From positions 186,001 to 250,000 of the forward strand of contig OY969558.1 of NCBI GenBank assembly GCA_963701065.1: a stretch of 64,000 bases of DNA, given 5' to 3'. Source of the DNA: Aquirickettsiella gammari. Its GTDB lineage: Bacteria; Pseudomonadota; Gammaproteobacteria; Diplorickettsiales; Diplorickettsiaceae. A program made the position numbers and the translations under genes. The notes under the pieces are model-generated. The model was not told where the DNA came from. It ran no database searches and worked only from the letters and a program-made list of their open reading frames with translations. Below, in pieces: positions 24,712 to 33,712 of this stretch (positions are counted from its first letter, which is position 1; each line of letters begins with the position of its first letter).

Positions 24712-25644
24712 TTAAGCTTTTGCCGGATCTTTTATTTTAGCCGTTTCAATTTCACTGACTTCAGATTTATCCGATTTAGCGGCATCAAGCTTAGTATCCG
24801 CTACTTTATTGACCTCATTGGCCTCGACTTCATTATCCGCCACTTTATGATTGATAATCGTTGTATCCTCGACATTATCTATAATATCATCGTCGTCTTC
24901 ATCATCATCTTCTTCACTCAGCTGCGCATAACGATTCATCGGATAAGGTAAAATAATAACCTGAGTGCCAATATCGGCAAAATCTTGATTCAGCCATTGT
25001 GCATCGTCTACGAATAAACGTACACAACCATGGCTGGCATTGTAGCCAAGTACACCACCGTAAGAGCCGTGCATGGCAAATCCACCTTTAAAGAACATAC
25101 AGTAAGGCATCGGTGCACCGCCATAAGGTTTGGGAAACTTGGTCGACCGACAGCCCGGTCCACGCTTATCGTAGACCTTGAAGCTTCCCGACGGGGTGTG
25201 ACAAGGTCGTCCTAAATCAGGACACCAATTTTGTCCACTGGATGCCGGCCCCCAGCGAATAATATTACCCGCAGGACCATAAGCCGCCCAGGCGTTTAAT
25301 GCCGGTGAATAAATGATCATCTTCCGACCGGTGGGAACTCTATAAGGGGAAAATGGTGTATACTCCATCCAATTCGTGCTATCGAGATTACGTGGCGCGG
25401 CAATGCGCATGCCAGGCCATAAACCGCTATTCATGCGATTAATCCGCTGCACTAGCTCGCGTCGTTGCGGATTCGGGAACAAGGTATACCACGTTTCCCC
25501 TTTCCCGACGACGAGACAATACAGCCTGGGGTCATTACACAAGGTTTGTAATAACCAACCCCGTGCAGCAAAACTGTCGCCGTGCATGATGAGAAAGATA
25601 ACAACTAATGCAAGCAATACACTAAGCCTTATGAGTATACGCAT
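24712..25644 (-). CDS. L,D-transpeptidase (YkuD domain), EnhA-like
   Basis: Cross-links peptidoglycan or anchors proteins to it in the periplasm. A signal peptide (LIRLSVLLALVVIFLIMHG) is followed by a short region resembling a LysM-type segment (CLVVGKGETWYTLFPNP...GLWPGMRIAAP), then the YkuD domain at about residues 95-235. The catalytic motif HGSYGGVLGYNASHGCVRL is intact (Cys and both His). The last ~60 residues are very acidic (DDDEDDDD) and low in complexity, which is not typical. The combination recalls the enhanced-entry EnhA proteins of Legionella. It is divergent from the MFS gene. Confidence 0.9.
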   Translation of the reverse strand: MRILIRLSVLLALVVIFLIMHGDSFAARGWLLQTLCNDPRLYCLVVGKGETWYTLFPNPQRRELVQRINRMNSGLWPGMRIAAPRNLDSTNWMEYTPFSPYRVPTGRKMIIYSPALNAWAAYGPAGNIIRWGPASSGQNWCPDLGRPCHTPSGSFKVYDKRGPGCRSTKFPKPYGGAPMPYCMFFKGGFAMHGSYGGVLGYNASHGCVRLFVDDAQWLNQDFADIGTQVIILPYPMNRYAQLSEEDDDEDDDDIIDNVEDTTIINHKVADNEVEANEVNKVADTKLDAAKSDKSEVSEIETAKIKDPAKA

Positions 25645-25715
25645 ATATCGCTCCTTCCGCCTGTTTCAAGCGGTTCGTTGGCTTTTTAACAAAGCGTTTA
25701 CTCTTAATAAAAGGA

Positions 25716-25734
25716 TAGTCTATTTTAAAGACTA
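25716..25734. promoter_or_regulatory. Short inverted repeat upstream of the MFS gene
   Basis: TAGTCT (25716-25721) and AGACTA (25729-25734) flank a 7-base spacer, ending 12 bp before the MFS start codon. It could bind a repressor. No regulator gene is adjacent, so the assignment is weak. Confidence 0.25.
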
Positions 25735-25746
25735 AGCAGAAATATC

Positions 25747-27261
25747 ATGTTGAAATTAGCTGAGAAAAATCGTAAATGGTGGATCTTGCTCGCTATGTCG
25801 AGCTCCTTGGCACTGGTATTTATTGACCAAACCGCCTTAGCGGTCGCGCTCCCTGCCATACAACGGGAACTTAATCTCAGCAATAGTCTTAGCCAATGGG
25901 TCATTAATGCGTATTTATTGGCCTTAAGTGCGATTATCCTATTGGGTGGAAAAATAGGCGATAGACTCGGCCACAAACGCGCCTTTTTAGCGGGGGTGAT
26001 TGTCTTTATTACCGCATCGACCTTAGCCGCCTTAGCCGAATCGGGCGCTTGGCTTATCACAGCACGTGCTATTCAAGGCATCGGCGCTGCCTTTATGATG
26101 CCCTCGACGAATGCCTTAGTGACCAATGCGTTCCCGGCGCAAGAACGTGGCAAAGCCTTAGGGATCTATATTGCCCTCGCTACTATTTTTCTCGCTTTAG
26201 GGCCCTTACTCGGTGGTTTTTTAACCCAAGTATTTAGTTGGCGGGCTGTCTTTTGGATCAATTTTCCGATCGCCTTAATCAGTATTATTCTGGCCATTTC
26301 CTCGGTTCCAACTTGGCGGCGACGTGAAAAATTAAATATCGATTACTTAGGGTTCTTTATTTCGGTCATTTTTATCAGTGGTTTTGTACTCGGTTTTATG
26401 GAAGCGCCAAATTGGGGCTGGACCTCTTTACCGATTATGGGTTTATTCCTATTAAGTATTATCAGTCTTATTACTTTTATTGGCTGGGAGAAAAAAATAC
26501 CGCATCCACTGGTCGAACTAACCCTATTTAAAAATTTGACTTTTGCTACCCTGTTCAGTGTGCTACTTATTGTTCAGGCCGTTGCCATCGTCTTTGTATT
26601 TTTAGCGATTTTCTTACAAAATGTTTTACATTATTCACCGTTAATGGCCGGTTTGCTCCTGTTACCGGCCATGGTGCCAATTATGTTAATGGCCCCTGTC
26701 GGTGGTCATTTACGCGATAAATATGGGCCTACCCTGCCTATGTTTTGCGGCGCTTTGCTGGTGGTGTTGAGTCTTATTTGGATCGCTATTTTTAGTCATA
26801 ACAGAGGCTACGCATGGTTATTTCCCGGTTTATTGGTTTATGGAATCGGCATGCCACTGATATTATCCGGCATCATGGCAACGGTGATGAATATGGTCAA
26901 TGCTCAACAACGGGGTATGGCTAGCGCTATTTTTAATTGTGCGCGACAGTTTGGGAACACCATCGGTTTAGCGCTACTCACCGGATTATTAGCCAGTGTC
27001 AACAAATGGCAACTCAACTCGTTTTTACATCACAGCCCAGTACCGCTTTCGCGACTCAAAGAACAGCAAATCGATGGTCTATTAGTCCAATCGGATCAGG
27101 CCATGAAGGCTATTGCGCATTTATCTCTCGCGCACATCGAACTACTTAAAACAGCAGCACTCAACGCTTATACCAATGCCTTTAGTATGACCTTATTAGC
27201 AGCGGCGATCCTGGCCTTCTTATCACTATTTTTGATCCTAAAGATACCGCGCAAACAATAA
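25747..27261 (+). CDS. MFS drug:H+ antiporter, DHA2 (EmrB/QacA) family
   Basis: 504 residues with about 14 membrane helices. Motif A GGKIGDRLGHKRAF lies between helices 2 and 3, and motif C, typical of antiporters, is at ALGPLLGGFLTQVFSWRAVFWINFP. FIDQTALAVALPAIQRELN near the N-terminus is characteristic of DHA2 members (motif D1). These pumps export cationic drugs, dyes or bile-like compounds. No membrane-fusion partner (EmrA) is adjacent, so it probably works alone in the inner membrane. The next gene begins 21 bp downstream and may be co-transcribed. Confidence 0.9.
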   Translation: MLKLAEKNRKWWILLAMSSSLALVFIDQTALAVALPAIQRELNLSNSLSQWVINAYLLALSAIILLGGKIGDRLGHKRAFLAGVIVFITASTLAALAESGAWLITARAIQGIGAAFMMPSTNALVTNAFPAQERGKALGIYIALATIFLALGPLLGGFLTQVFSWRAVFWINFPIALISIILAISSVPTWRRREKLNIDYLGFFISVIFISGFVLGFMEAPNWGWTSLPIMGLFLLSIISLITFIGWEKKIPHPLVELTLFKNLTFATLFSVLLIVQAVAIVFVFLAIFLQNVLHYSPLMAGLLLLPAMVPIMLMAPVGGHLRDKYGPTLPMFCGALLVVLSLIWIAIFSHNRGYAWLFPGLLVYGIGMPLILSGIMATVMNMVNAQQRGMASAIFNCARQFGNTIGLALLTGLLASVNKWQLNSFLHHSPVPLSRLKEQQIDGLLVQSDQAMKAIAHLSLAHIELLKTAALNAYTNAFSMTLLAAAILAFLSLFLILKIPRKQ

Positions 27262-27282
27262 AGATAGGGAGACATAAATCCA

Positions 27283-27837
27283 ATGGAGAATAAAGCCGGT
27301 CCTGTTAAGGAAGACGCATTAAAACCGTATACACAACGTTTAAAAGACAAGCTAGATGACTTAAGTCGTGCGGTTGAGACACCACCGACTGTAGTTTCGA
27401 GCATTTATACTTATAACCGGCACATAAAACAGCATCTTGAATCCTTACGATCACTCAGGATGGAAAACCCAGCGATACACGATGAAATCATACAAAACAA
27501 CCTTAAATATAAACAACTGTTTGATAAATTTAGCCTTTGGGCCAACCCTAAAAAAAGATCGCAAGTCCGCTTAACACCTGAACAAACTTTTCAAGAGCTA
27601 AAAGAGTTTCTCAATAACTCTTCTGATGAAAACTGCTTTACTGAAAAAAAATGTTCAATTAAAGGAACAAAAGAAATAAGAGAACTTAAAGCCTCGGCTC
27701 CTCACTTATTTCGGGATAGAAGACGTAAACTGTCAAGTACGCCAAGTACGTCAAGTGCCGTAGCAGAAAAAGAATGTCCGCAAACCAGTCACTTTGCACA
27801 CAAAAAGTTTCGCTCACCTTACCTACCGAAAGATTAG
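27283..27837 (+). CDS. Small basic unknown protein (184 aa), possible effector
   Basis: The start is supported by AGGGAG about nine bases upstream. The protein is hydrophilic and Lys-rich, with helical stretches (PYTQRLKDKLDDLSRAVE, IKQHLESLRSLRMENPAIHDEI). It has no membrane segment and no family I recognise. The C-terminal third is disordered and includes STPSTSSAVAEKE, close in composition to the tails of the 554- and 1062-residue proteins. The 21-bp spacing to the MFS gene suggests shared transcription, though the functions look unrelated. Confidence 0.55.
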   Translation: MENKAGPVKEDALKPYTQRLKDKLDDLSRAVETPPTVVSSIYTYNRHIKQHLESLRSLRMENPAIHDEIIQNNLKYKQLFDKFSLWANPKKRSQVRLTPEQTFQELKEFLNNSSDENCFTEKKCSIKGTKEIRELKASAPHLFRDRRRKLSSTPSTSSAVAEKECPQTSHFAHKKFRSPYLPKD

Positions 27838-27859
27838 ACGCAATAATATTAACGGCTCA

Positions 27860-29263
27860 CTAAGACCGCCGCCACTCGGTACCGGTGGCGGTATCTTCGA
27901 GCGCAACACCCAGGCTCAATAATTCGTCACGAATTTTGTCGGCGGTTTGCCAGTCTTTTGCGGCGCGTGCTTTGTTGCGTGATTCAATCAGCTCAGCTAT
28001 CTTTTGTGTTTCGTCTTGTTTGACGCCGACTTGTAAAAAATGATCCGGGTCTTGTTGTAAGAATCCTAAAATACTCGCCAAAGCTTGCAAACATTCGGCT
28101 AATTGACGCGCTTTTTTTATATCGCCCTCACGTAAGCGATTTATTTCGCGTGCCAATTCAAATAACACCGCCAAAGCATCCGGTGTATTAAAATCATCGT
28201 CCATCGCAATTTGAAATTTTTCTTGATATTCCTGAGTCAATTCAGAGCTATCCGAACGCAAAGCCGCTGACTGTGCTGGGCCGACTAAACCACGTAAACT
28301 GGTATATAAACGCTGCAAGGCCGCGTGGGCGGTTTGTAGATTCGCTTGGCTGTACTGTATCGGGCTGCGATGATGACTCGAAACTAAAAAATAACGGATC
28401 ACTTCGGCTGGATATTCGGCTAACACATCACGCAAGGTAAAAAAATTACCTAAGGACTTCGACATCTTTTGACGATTGGTTTGCACAAACCCAACATGGA
28501 TCCAGGTATTAACAAATTTTTTATCCGTTGCCGCTTCGGATTGGGCAATTTCATTTTGATGATGCGGAAAAACCAAATCTAATCCACCACCGTGCAGATC
28601 AAAGTGCTGGCCTAAGGCTTGCATCGACATCGCCGAACATTCAATATGCCAACCCGGTCGCCCGGCTCCCCAAGGCGATTCCCAGCTCGGTTCATCCGTT
28701 TTGGCTTTTTTCCACAGCACAAAATCTAAGGGATCTTTTTTGCTGAGTTCAACGGCAACGCGAGAACCACTGCGTAATTTTTCCAGATTTTGATGCGCTA
28801 ATTCGCCATAGGATTTAAATTTCTCTACTGCATAACAAATATCGCCATTATCCGCTTTATAAGCATAGCCTTTATCGAGCAAGCTTTGGATCAGATCTAA
28901 CATCGGCTTAATGGCGTCGGTCGCTCTAGGCTCTTTGCTCGGTGGCAGAATATTTAACTGAGCAAAATCCTCATGCATCGCATCTATCATACGCTGGGTT
29001 AGCTCGCTCATGGTTTCATTATTTTCTTGGGCGCGCTTAATAATCTTATCGTCGATATCAGTAATGTTACGTACATAATGAACCTGGTAACCCTGGCTTT
29101 TTAAGTAGCGCACTATCACATCAAAAGCGACTAATACCCGTGCATGCCCAATATGACAAAGATCATAAACCGTCATACCACAGACATATAGACCGACTTT
29201 TTTTCCCTGTAAGGGTTTAAAGATCTCTTTTTGTTGCGTCAATGTATTATAAATTTTTAACAT
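27860..29263 (-). CDS. cysS: Cysteinyl-tRNA synthetase
   Basis: 467 residues, normal length. Class I synthetase with the HIGH motif in CHIGHARV near residue 36 and KMSKSLGN in the C-terminal half. Zinc ligands are visible: CGMTVYD, ECSAMSMQ and HHQNE (Cys, Cys, His, Glu). The start overlaps the end of the upstream gltX copy by 17 bp, so the two are one operon. Confidence 0.97.
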   Translation of the reverse strand: MLKIYNTLTQQKEIFKPLQGKKVGLYVCGMTVYDLCHIGHARVLVAFDVIVRYLKSQGYQVHYVRNITDIDDKIIKRAQENNETMSELTQRMIDAMHEDFAQLNILPPSKEPRATDAIKPMLDLIQSLLDKGYAYKADNGDICYAVEKFKSYGELAHQNLEKLRSGSRVAVELSKKDPLDFVLWKKAKTDEPSWESPWGAGRPGWHIECSAMSMQALGQHFDLHGGGLDLVFPHHQNEIAQSEAATDKKFVNTWIHVGFVQTNRQKMSKSLGNFFTLRDVLAEYPAEVIRYFLVSSHHRSPIQYSQANLQTAHAALQRLYTSLRGLVGPAQSAALRSDSSELTQEYQEKFQIAMDDDFNTPDALAVLFELAREINRLREGDIKKARQLAECLQALASILGFLQQDPDHFLQVGVKQDETQKIAELIESRNKARAAKDWQTADKIRDELLSLGVALEDTATGTEWRRS

Positions 29264-30647
29264 CGTAAATTCTCTGGCGTATTTTTTTATCGCCGATTAG
29301 CTTAAATAATTTGGCCATTTCAGGACCCTCATTGCGCCCAGTCAGCGCGAGTCGTAAGGGGGCAAATAAACGCTTACCTTTTAGATTTAATTTTTCTTGC
29401 AACTGTAGGAGTAGAATTTTAAAATCCTTATCTTTATTATCTAATAAACCAAGTAGCGTATCCCAGTAAATCGGTTCAACCCCTTGCAAAAATTGTTTGA
29501 CTTCAGGCGTGAAAACCAATCCGGTTTCGGCAAATAAGATATCAGCCCATAACGTCGCTTCTTCTGGAAAACAAATCGTTGCGCGCATTAATTCAATAAA
29601 TTCTAATTTAAATTCACTTAACACACGACCTTTAATCTTCTCTTCCATCCAGCACGCTAATTTATCCGCCGACAGGTGTAATAAAGCCTGTTTTTGCCAA
29701 TAAAGCAGTTGGGTATTGTCATAGCGTGCCGGTGATTTTCCCAGTCGATGCAGAGAAAATTGCGCCGCTAAGGCTTCGATATCGAGAAAATCAGGATTCG
29801 TATACGAGTGTCCTAGTCTGGCTAAATAATTTTGTATCGCTTCGGCAAAATATCCTGCTTCACGCAAATCTTTAATACTAAAGCTGCCGTGTCGCTTCGA
29901 TAAAGGCGCGCCATCCTCACCAACTATTAAGGCCATATGTCCATAAGCGGGAATCGCTAAGTCTAAGGCTTGCAACAACATAATCTGCCGAGGTGTATTG
30001 GTGAGATGGTCTTCGCCGCGCAGAACATGCGTAACACCCATTAAAGCATCATCGATGGCATTACAAAAGAAAAAAGCCGCTGAACCATCACTACGTTGAA
30101 TAATAAAATCACCGATATCCTCACTGGCAAAGGTTTGTTCACCTTTTACCAAATCATTAAAGCGAATGACTTGATCCGGCAAAACATGAAAGCGCAAACT
30201 GGGCGATTGACCTTGGGCTATTTTTTCAGCAATTTGCTCAGCCTTTAATTGACGACATTGACCCGTATAGCGCGGTGGTTTCCCTTGTGTGCGTTGATGC
30301 TTACGCATCATCAGCAACTCTTGCTCACTACAAAAACAAGGATAAGCACGGCCCAGGCTGATTAACTGTTGGTAATAATGGGTATAAATGGCAAATCGTT
30401 GTGATTGATAATAAGGACCTTTTGCTTGCTCTTTACCAGGACCTTCCTGCCAAGGCAATCCTAACCATAACAAATCCTTTTCCACCTCTTTCGCAAGTAT
30501 CGATAAGGAGCGAGTTACATCGCTATCTTCTATTCTCAACAAAAAACTTCCGGCGTGTGATTGTGCTAATAAAAAATTAAATAAGGCAGTTCTAGCATTA
30601 CCTAAATGGATATAGCCACTAGGACTGGGTGCAAAACGAGTTTTCAT
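29247..30647 (-). CDS. gltX: Glutamyl-tRNA synthetase, first copy
   Basis: About 466 residues. Class I, GluRS family: APSPSGYIHLGNART (HIGH region), the zinc-binding set CFC...YTGQC, the GEDHLTNTPRQ tRNA-selection motif and LSKRHGS (KMSKS). The ATG at 30647 is preferred over an upstream TTG. The window contains a second GluRS at 42782-44152. Where two copies exist in proteobacteria, one often charges tRNA-Gln with Glu for GatCAB or has divided tRNA specificity; which copy does which cannot be told here. Shares an operon with cysS. Confidence 0.92.
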   Translation of the reverse strand: MKTRFAPSPSGYIHLGNARTALFNFLLAQSHAGSFLLRIEDSDVTRSLSILAKEVEKDLLWLGLPWQEGPGKEQAKGPYYQSQRFAIYTHYYQQLISLGRAYPCFCSEQELLMMRKHQRTQGKPPRYTGQCRQLKAEQIAEKIAQGQSPSLRFHVLPDQVIRFNDLVKGEQTFASEDIGDFIIQRSDGSAAFFFCNAIDDALMGVTHVLRGEDHLTNTPRQIMLLQALDLAIPAYGHMALIVGEDGAPLSKRHGSFSIKDLREAGYFAEAIQNYLARLGHSYTNPDFLDIEALAAQFSLHRLGKSPARYDNTQLLYWQKQALLHLSADKLACWMEEKIKGRVLSEFKLEFIELMRATICFPEEATLWADILFAETGLVFTPEVKQFLQGVEPIYWDTLLGLLDNKDKDFKILLLQLQEKLNLKGKRLFAPLRLALTGRNEGPEMAKLFKLIGDKKIRQRIYDVKNL

Positions 30648-30770
30648 AATCAATTACTTTTTTTAAAGGGTCACATCTTCGACAAGGAACAGTCTCGCAC
30701 ATTATGACATTTTTAAAAATATGTCATTAATCTATTAACAGGCGGTTAATTTACGCTATGATGAAATACT

Positions 30771-31496
30771 ATGTCGACCTTATTTATATCGGATTTACAT
30801 CTGAGTGCCAATCAACCTGGCATAACGACGCTTTTCTTGCATTTTTTAACCCATCAAGCGCGACAAGCCAAAGCTTTATATATCTTAGGTGATCTTTTCG
30901 AAACCTGGATAGGCGATGATCATCAAACTCCCTTCAATACAAGGATTATAACAGCACTCAAAGCATTAGTAGCCAGTGGAGTGACGACTTACTTTATGCC
31001 TGGAAATCGCGACTTTCTAATCGGTCGGCGTTTTATCCAACAAACCGGCTGCCACTATCTGCCCGATCCAAGTGTCATTGATCTGTATGGCCAATCTGTT
31101 TTATTAACCCATGGTGATAGCCTCTGTACTTTAGATAAAAACTATCTACGCTATCGACGCTGGTCACGTTATCGCCTCTGGCAGTCCTTATTTTTAAAAT
31201 TACCTGTTGCGCTACGAGAAAAAATTGCCCATCGATTACGTGGCATCGAACATAGCATAACGCCGGAAAATAAGGATCAATATGATGTCGTCATGAGTCA
31301 TTTATTTCAGTGTTTAGATCAACATCCTAACACGACACTCATTATTCATGGCCATACGCATCAGCCTTGTATCCAATTAATCCAACGGGAATCTCAGTTG
31401 ATAAAACGTTTCGTGCTAAGCGATTGGCAAAATAGCCAAGGAAATGTCTTAGTCGCCCTACCCAATCTGAACTTTGAATTAGTCTATTTCAGTTAA
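30771..31496 (+). CDS. lpxH: UDP-2,3-diacylglucosamine diphosphatase
   Basis: Cleaves UDP-2,3-diacylglucosamine to lipid X in lipid A synthesis, at the inner-membrane surface. Calcineurin-like phosphoesterase of 241 residues with the full set of metal motifs: FISDLHLS, LGDLFETWIGDD, GNRDFLIG, LTHGDSLCT and HGHTHQP. This indicates that a lipid A-containing outer membrane is made. It converges with oxyR over a terminator. Confidence 0.95.
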   Translation: MSTLFISDLHLSANQPGITTLFLHFLTHQARQAKALYILGDLFETWIGDDHQTPFNTRIITALKALVASGVTTYFMPGNRDFLIGRRFIQQTGCHYLPDPSVIDLYGQSVLLTHGDSLCTLDKNYLRYRRWSRYRLWQSLFLKLPVALREKIAHRLRGIEHSITPENKDQYDVVMSHLFQCLDQHPNTTLIIHGHTHQPCIQLIQRESQLIKRFVLSDWQNSQGNVLVALPNLNFELVYFS

Positions 31497-31504
31497 ATCA
31501 TTCG

Positions 31505-31529
31505 GGTTAAGCACTTAACCTATTTTTTG
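31505..31529 (+). terminator. Intrinsic terminator after lpxH
   Basis: GGTTAA (31505-31510), loop GCAC and TTAACC (31515-31520) are followed by TATTTTTTG. It overlaps the stop codon of the convergent oxyR gene. Confidence 0.65.
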
Positions 31530-32402
31530 TCTAATTATGTTTTTAATCTGCAGCACCAGTGCGGCAAATAATACATCTTTTACACTGGAAGCACGCCAAC
31601 ATAAGCCTATCGATCGCACTGGTTTGGGTGGGCTAAATGGAATATAGCTAATACCGTCATTGGATTGCTGAGCTAATTGCGGCATTAACGTAATACCATT
31701 ACCGGACGCCACCATTTGACGTAAGGTTTCTAAACTAGTGGCACGAAAATTTTGTACCTCGAAGGCTTGCATTTGCTGGCATAAAGCCAGTGTTTGCCCG
31801 CGCATACAGTGACCTTCTTCAAGTAATAATAAGTTTTGTAGTTTGAGATCCTTTTGTTGTATGGTTTTTTGTTGAGCTAAAGGATGTTTCTTAGGCACCG
31901 CCAGCAAAAACTCCTCTTCAAATAGGAACTCTGTGATAAATTGCGGCTCTTCGACGGGTAATGCCAAAAATGCCACATCGAGCACCCCTGTTTTTAATTT
32001 TTGTATCAAATAGGCGGTTTGCTCTTCGACCAGATAAAAATGAATTTTTGCAAATTGTTGCGATAAAGAGGGAATAATGAGTGGCAATAGATAAGGCGCC
32101 AAGGTTGGAATAACGCCGATCCTTAATTCGCCGCTGTAAGGATCCTTGGCTAAGCGGGCTAGATCATGTATCTCATTAACTTGTGTTAAAATATGCCGTG
32201 CCCGTTCGGTAATGGCAAGACCTATATCGGTCAATAAGACCGATTTATTACCGCGTTCTAACAGCTTTACGCCTAAAACCGCTTCCAATCGCTGAATTTG
32301 CATACTAAGTGCAGGCTGGCTGACAAAGCAAGCCTGGGCGGCTTTGCCAAAATGCCGATAATCGCTCAGCGCCACTAAATATTCAAGATCGCGGGTATTC
32401 AT
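31515..32402 (-). CDS. oxyR: Hydrogen-peroxide-sensing regulator OxyR
   Basis: LysR-type activator, 295 residues. The N-terminal winged helix-turn-helix is MNTRDLEYLVALSDYRHFGKAAQACFVSQPALS. The redox pair is visible in EEGHCMRGQTLALC, equivalent to Cys199 and Cys208 of E. coli OxyR, which form a disulfide on peroxide exposure. It is divergent from ahpC-ahpD, its likely targets, with a palindrome directly before its own start that fits autoregulation. Confidence 0.94.
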   Translation of the reverse strand: MNTRDLEYLVALSDYRHFGKAAQACFVSQPALSMQIQRLEAVLGVKLLERGNKSVLLTDIGLAITERARHILTQVNEIHDLARLAKDPYSGELRIGVIPTLAPYLLPLIIPSLSQQFAKIHFYLVEEQTAYLIQKLKTGVLDVAFLALPVEEPQFITEFLFEEEFLLAVPKKHPLAQQKTIQQKDLKLQNLLLLEEGHCMRGQTLALCQQMQAFEVQNFRATSLETLRQMVASGNGITLMPQLAQQSNDGISYIPFSPPKPVRSIGLCWRASSVKDVLFAALVLQIKNIIRQKIG

Positions 32403-32408
32403 AAGCTA

Positions 32409-32429
32409 TTCATAAGTAAATCTTATGAA
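32409..32429. promoter_or_regulatory. Palindromic LysR-type operator between oxyR and ahpC
   Basis: TTCATAAG and CTTATGAA form a perfect 8-bp inverted repeat around a 5-base spacer. This is a T-N11-A type site typical of LysR regulators, 6 bp upstream of the oxyR start and ~80 bp upstream of ahpC. Confidence 0.6.
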
Positions 32430-32510
32430 GATAATAACAATAATATATTATACTTATCAAGTGATCTCACGTACTTTAGCTCTTTTCAAGCTTAATTAAG
32501 GGGTACAACT

Positions 32511-33041
32511 ATGTTAACAGTAGGCGACAAATTTCCAGAATTTACCGTTAAAGCGACGGTATCTTCCCAGGCAAAAGAGGCTTTTACTGAGATCAATCAC
32601 AAAACTTATCAAAATAAATGGCAAGTGTTTTTCTTTTGGCCGAAGAATTTTACCTTTGTTTGTCCGACTGAAATTGCTGAATTTGGCCGCTTAAACGGTG
32701 AATTTGCTGAACGTGATGCGGTCATCTTAGGTGCTAGCACGGACTCTGAATTTGCGCATTTAGCCTGGAGACAACAAAAAGAAGAATTAAGTGATTTGCC
32801 TTTTCCGATGTTAGCGGATATTAAACGCGAACTCGCACACCAACTTGGCATTCTAGATAAAAACGAAGGTGTCGCTCAACGTGCTACTTTTATAGTCGAT
32901 CCGCAAGGCATCATCCGATTTGTCATGGTAACCGATCTCAATGTAGGCCGTAATGCTAAGGAAGTATTACGTATATTAGATGCCCTGCAAACCGATGAGC
33001 TCTGTCCTTGTAACTGGCAAAAAGGCGAAAAGACTCTATAG
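32511..33041 (+). CDS. ahpC: Alkyl hydroperoxide reductase AhpC (2-Cys peroxiredoxin)
   Basis: 176 residues. The peroxidatic Cys is in FTFVCPTEIAEFG and the resolving Cys in the C-terminal LCPCNW. It reduces hydrogen peroxide and organic peroxides in the cytoplasm. The start has AAGGGG upstream. Paired with ahpD and divergent from oxyR, it forms the same peroxide-defence arrangement known in Mycobacterium and some gammaproteobacteria; no ahpF is present, so AhpD is the probable reductant. Confidence 0.95.
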   Translation: MLTVGDKFPEFTVKATVSSQAKEAFTEINHKTYQNKWQVFFFWPKNFTFVCPTEIAEFGRLNGEFAERDAVILGASTDSEFAHLAWRQQKEELSDLPFPMLADIKRELAHQLGILDKNEGVAQRATFIVDPQGIIRFVMVTDLNVGRNAKEVLRILDALQTDELCPCNWQKGEKTL

Positions 33042-33076
33042 ATGACTTAAGCAAAAAATTATTTTGGAGACCATTT

Positions 33077-33613
33077 ATGACCATTGAACAATTAAAGGAT
33101 AAGCTATTAGAAAGCGCAAAGGATATTAAATTAAATTTGTCCAGTATTTTAACCGAGGAAGGGGCACCTGATTTGAGTAAAAATCAAATTGGCGGCATTG
33201 CCCTCGCTTCGGCTTATAGTATAAAAAACGCCGCGCTTATCCAATCGGTTTTATCCGAAGTCCGTCCTTATTTAAGTGAAGCAGAAATTAATGCGGCCAA
33301 ATCCGCGGCTACTATCATGGCAATGAATAATATTTATTATCGATTTATTCATTTAGTCAGTGATAAATCATTTGCTGTCATGCCCGCTCAATTACGTATG
33401 AATGTGATTGCAAATCCAGGGATTGATAAGCTTGACTTTGAACTGAGTTGTTTAGCGGTATCAGCAATTAATGGTTGTGGTATGTGTATTGATACGCACA
33501 CCCACACCCTGGTCAAACACGGTGTTAGCAAGCTAGCCATCCAGTCGAGCATACGGATTGCTTCGGTATTAAACGCCGCCGCCATGGGAATAGAAATTGC
33601 CGATCAGTCATAA
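33077..33613 (+). CDS. ahpD: Alkylhydroperoxidase AhpD
   Basis: 178 residues, all-helical. The active site Cys-x-x-Cys is in NGCGMCIDTHTHTL, with the downstream His and upstream Glu of the family (FELSCLAVSAINGCG). AhpD passes electrons to AhpC. It lies 35 bp after ahpC with its own GGAG ribosome-binding site. Two hairpins follow the stop codon. Confidence 0.94.
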   Translation: MTIEQLKDKLLESAKDIKLNLSSILTEEGAPDLSKNQIGGIALASAYSIKNAALIQSVLSEVRPYLSEAEINAAKSAATIMAMNNIYYRFIHLVSDKSFAVMPAQLRMNVIANPGIDKLDFELSCLAVSAINGCGMCIDTHTHTLVKHGVSKLAIQSSIRIASVLNAAAMGIEIADQS

Positions 33614-33619
33614 CAAGGA

Positions 33620-33675
33620 CATCAAGAGCCCCCTTGATGATGCAAGACTGAACACCTTCGCCTGTGTTCAGTCTT
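33620..33675. terminator. Tandem hairpins between ahpD and cvpA
   Basis: CATCAAG/CTTGATG (33620-33639) is followed by a perfect 12-bp stem, AAGACTGAACAC with GTGTTCAGTCTT (33644-33675). A short T-run comes only ~12 bases later. It lies between convergent genes, so it may stop transcription from both sides. Confidence 0.5.
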
Positions 33676-33712
33676 AGCATGTTGCCTTTTTACTCGCTAT
33701 CAAGATACATCG

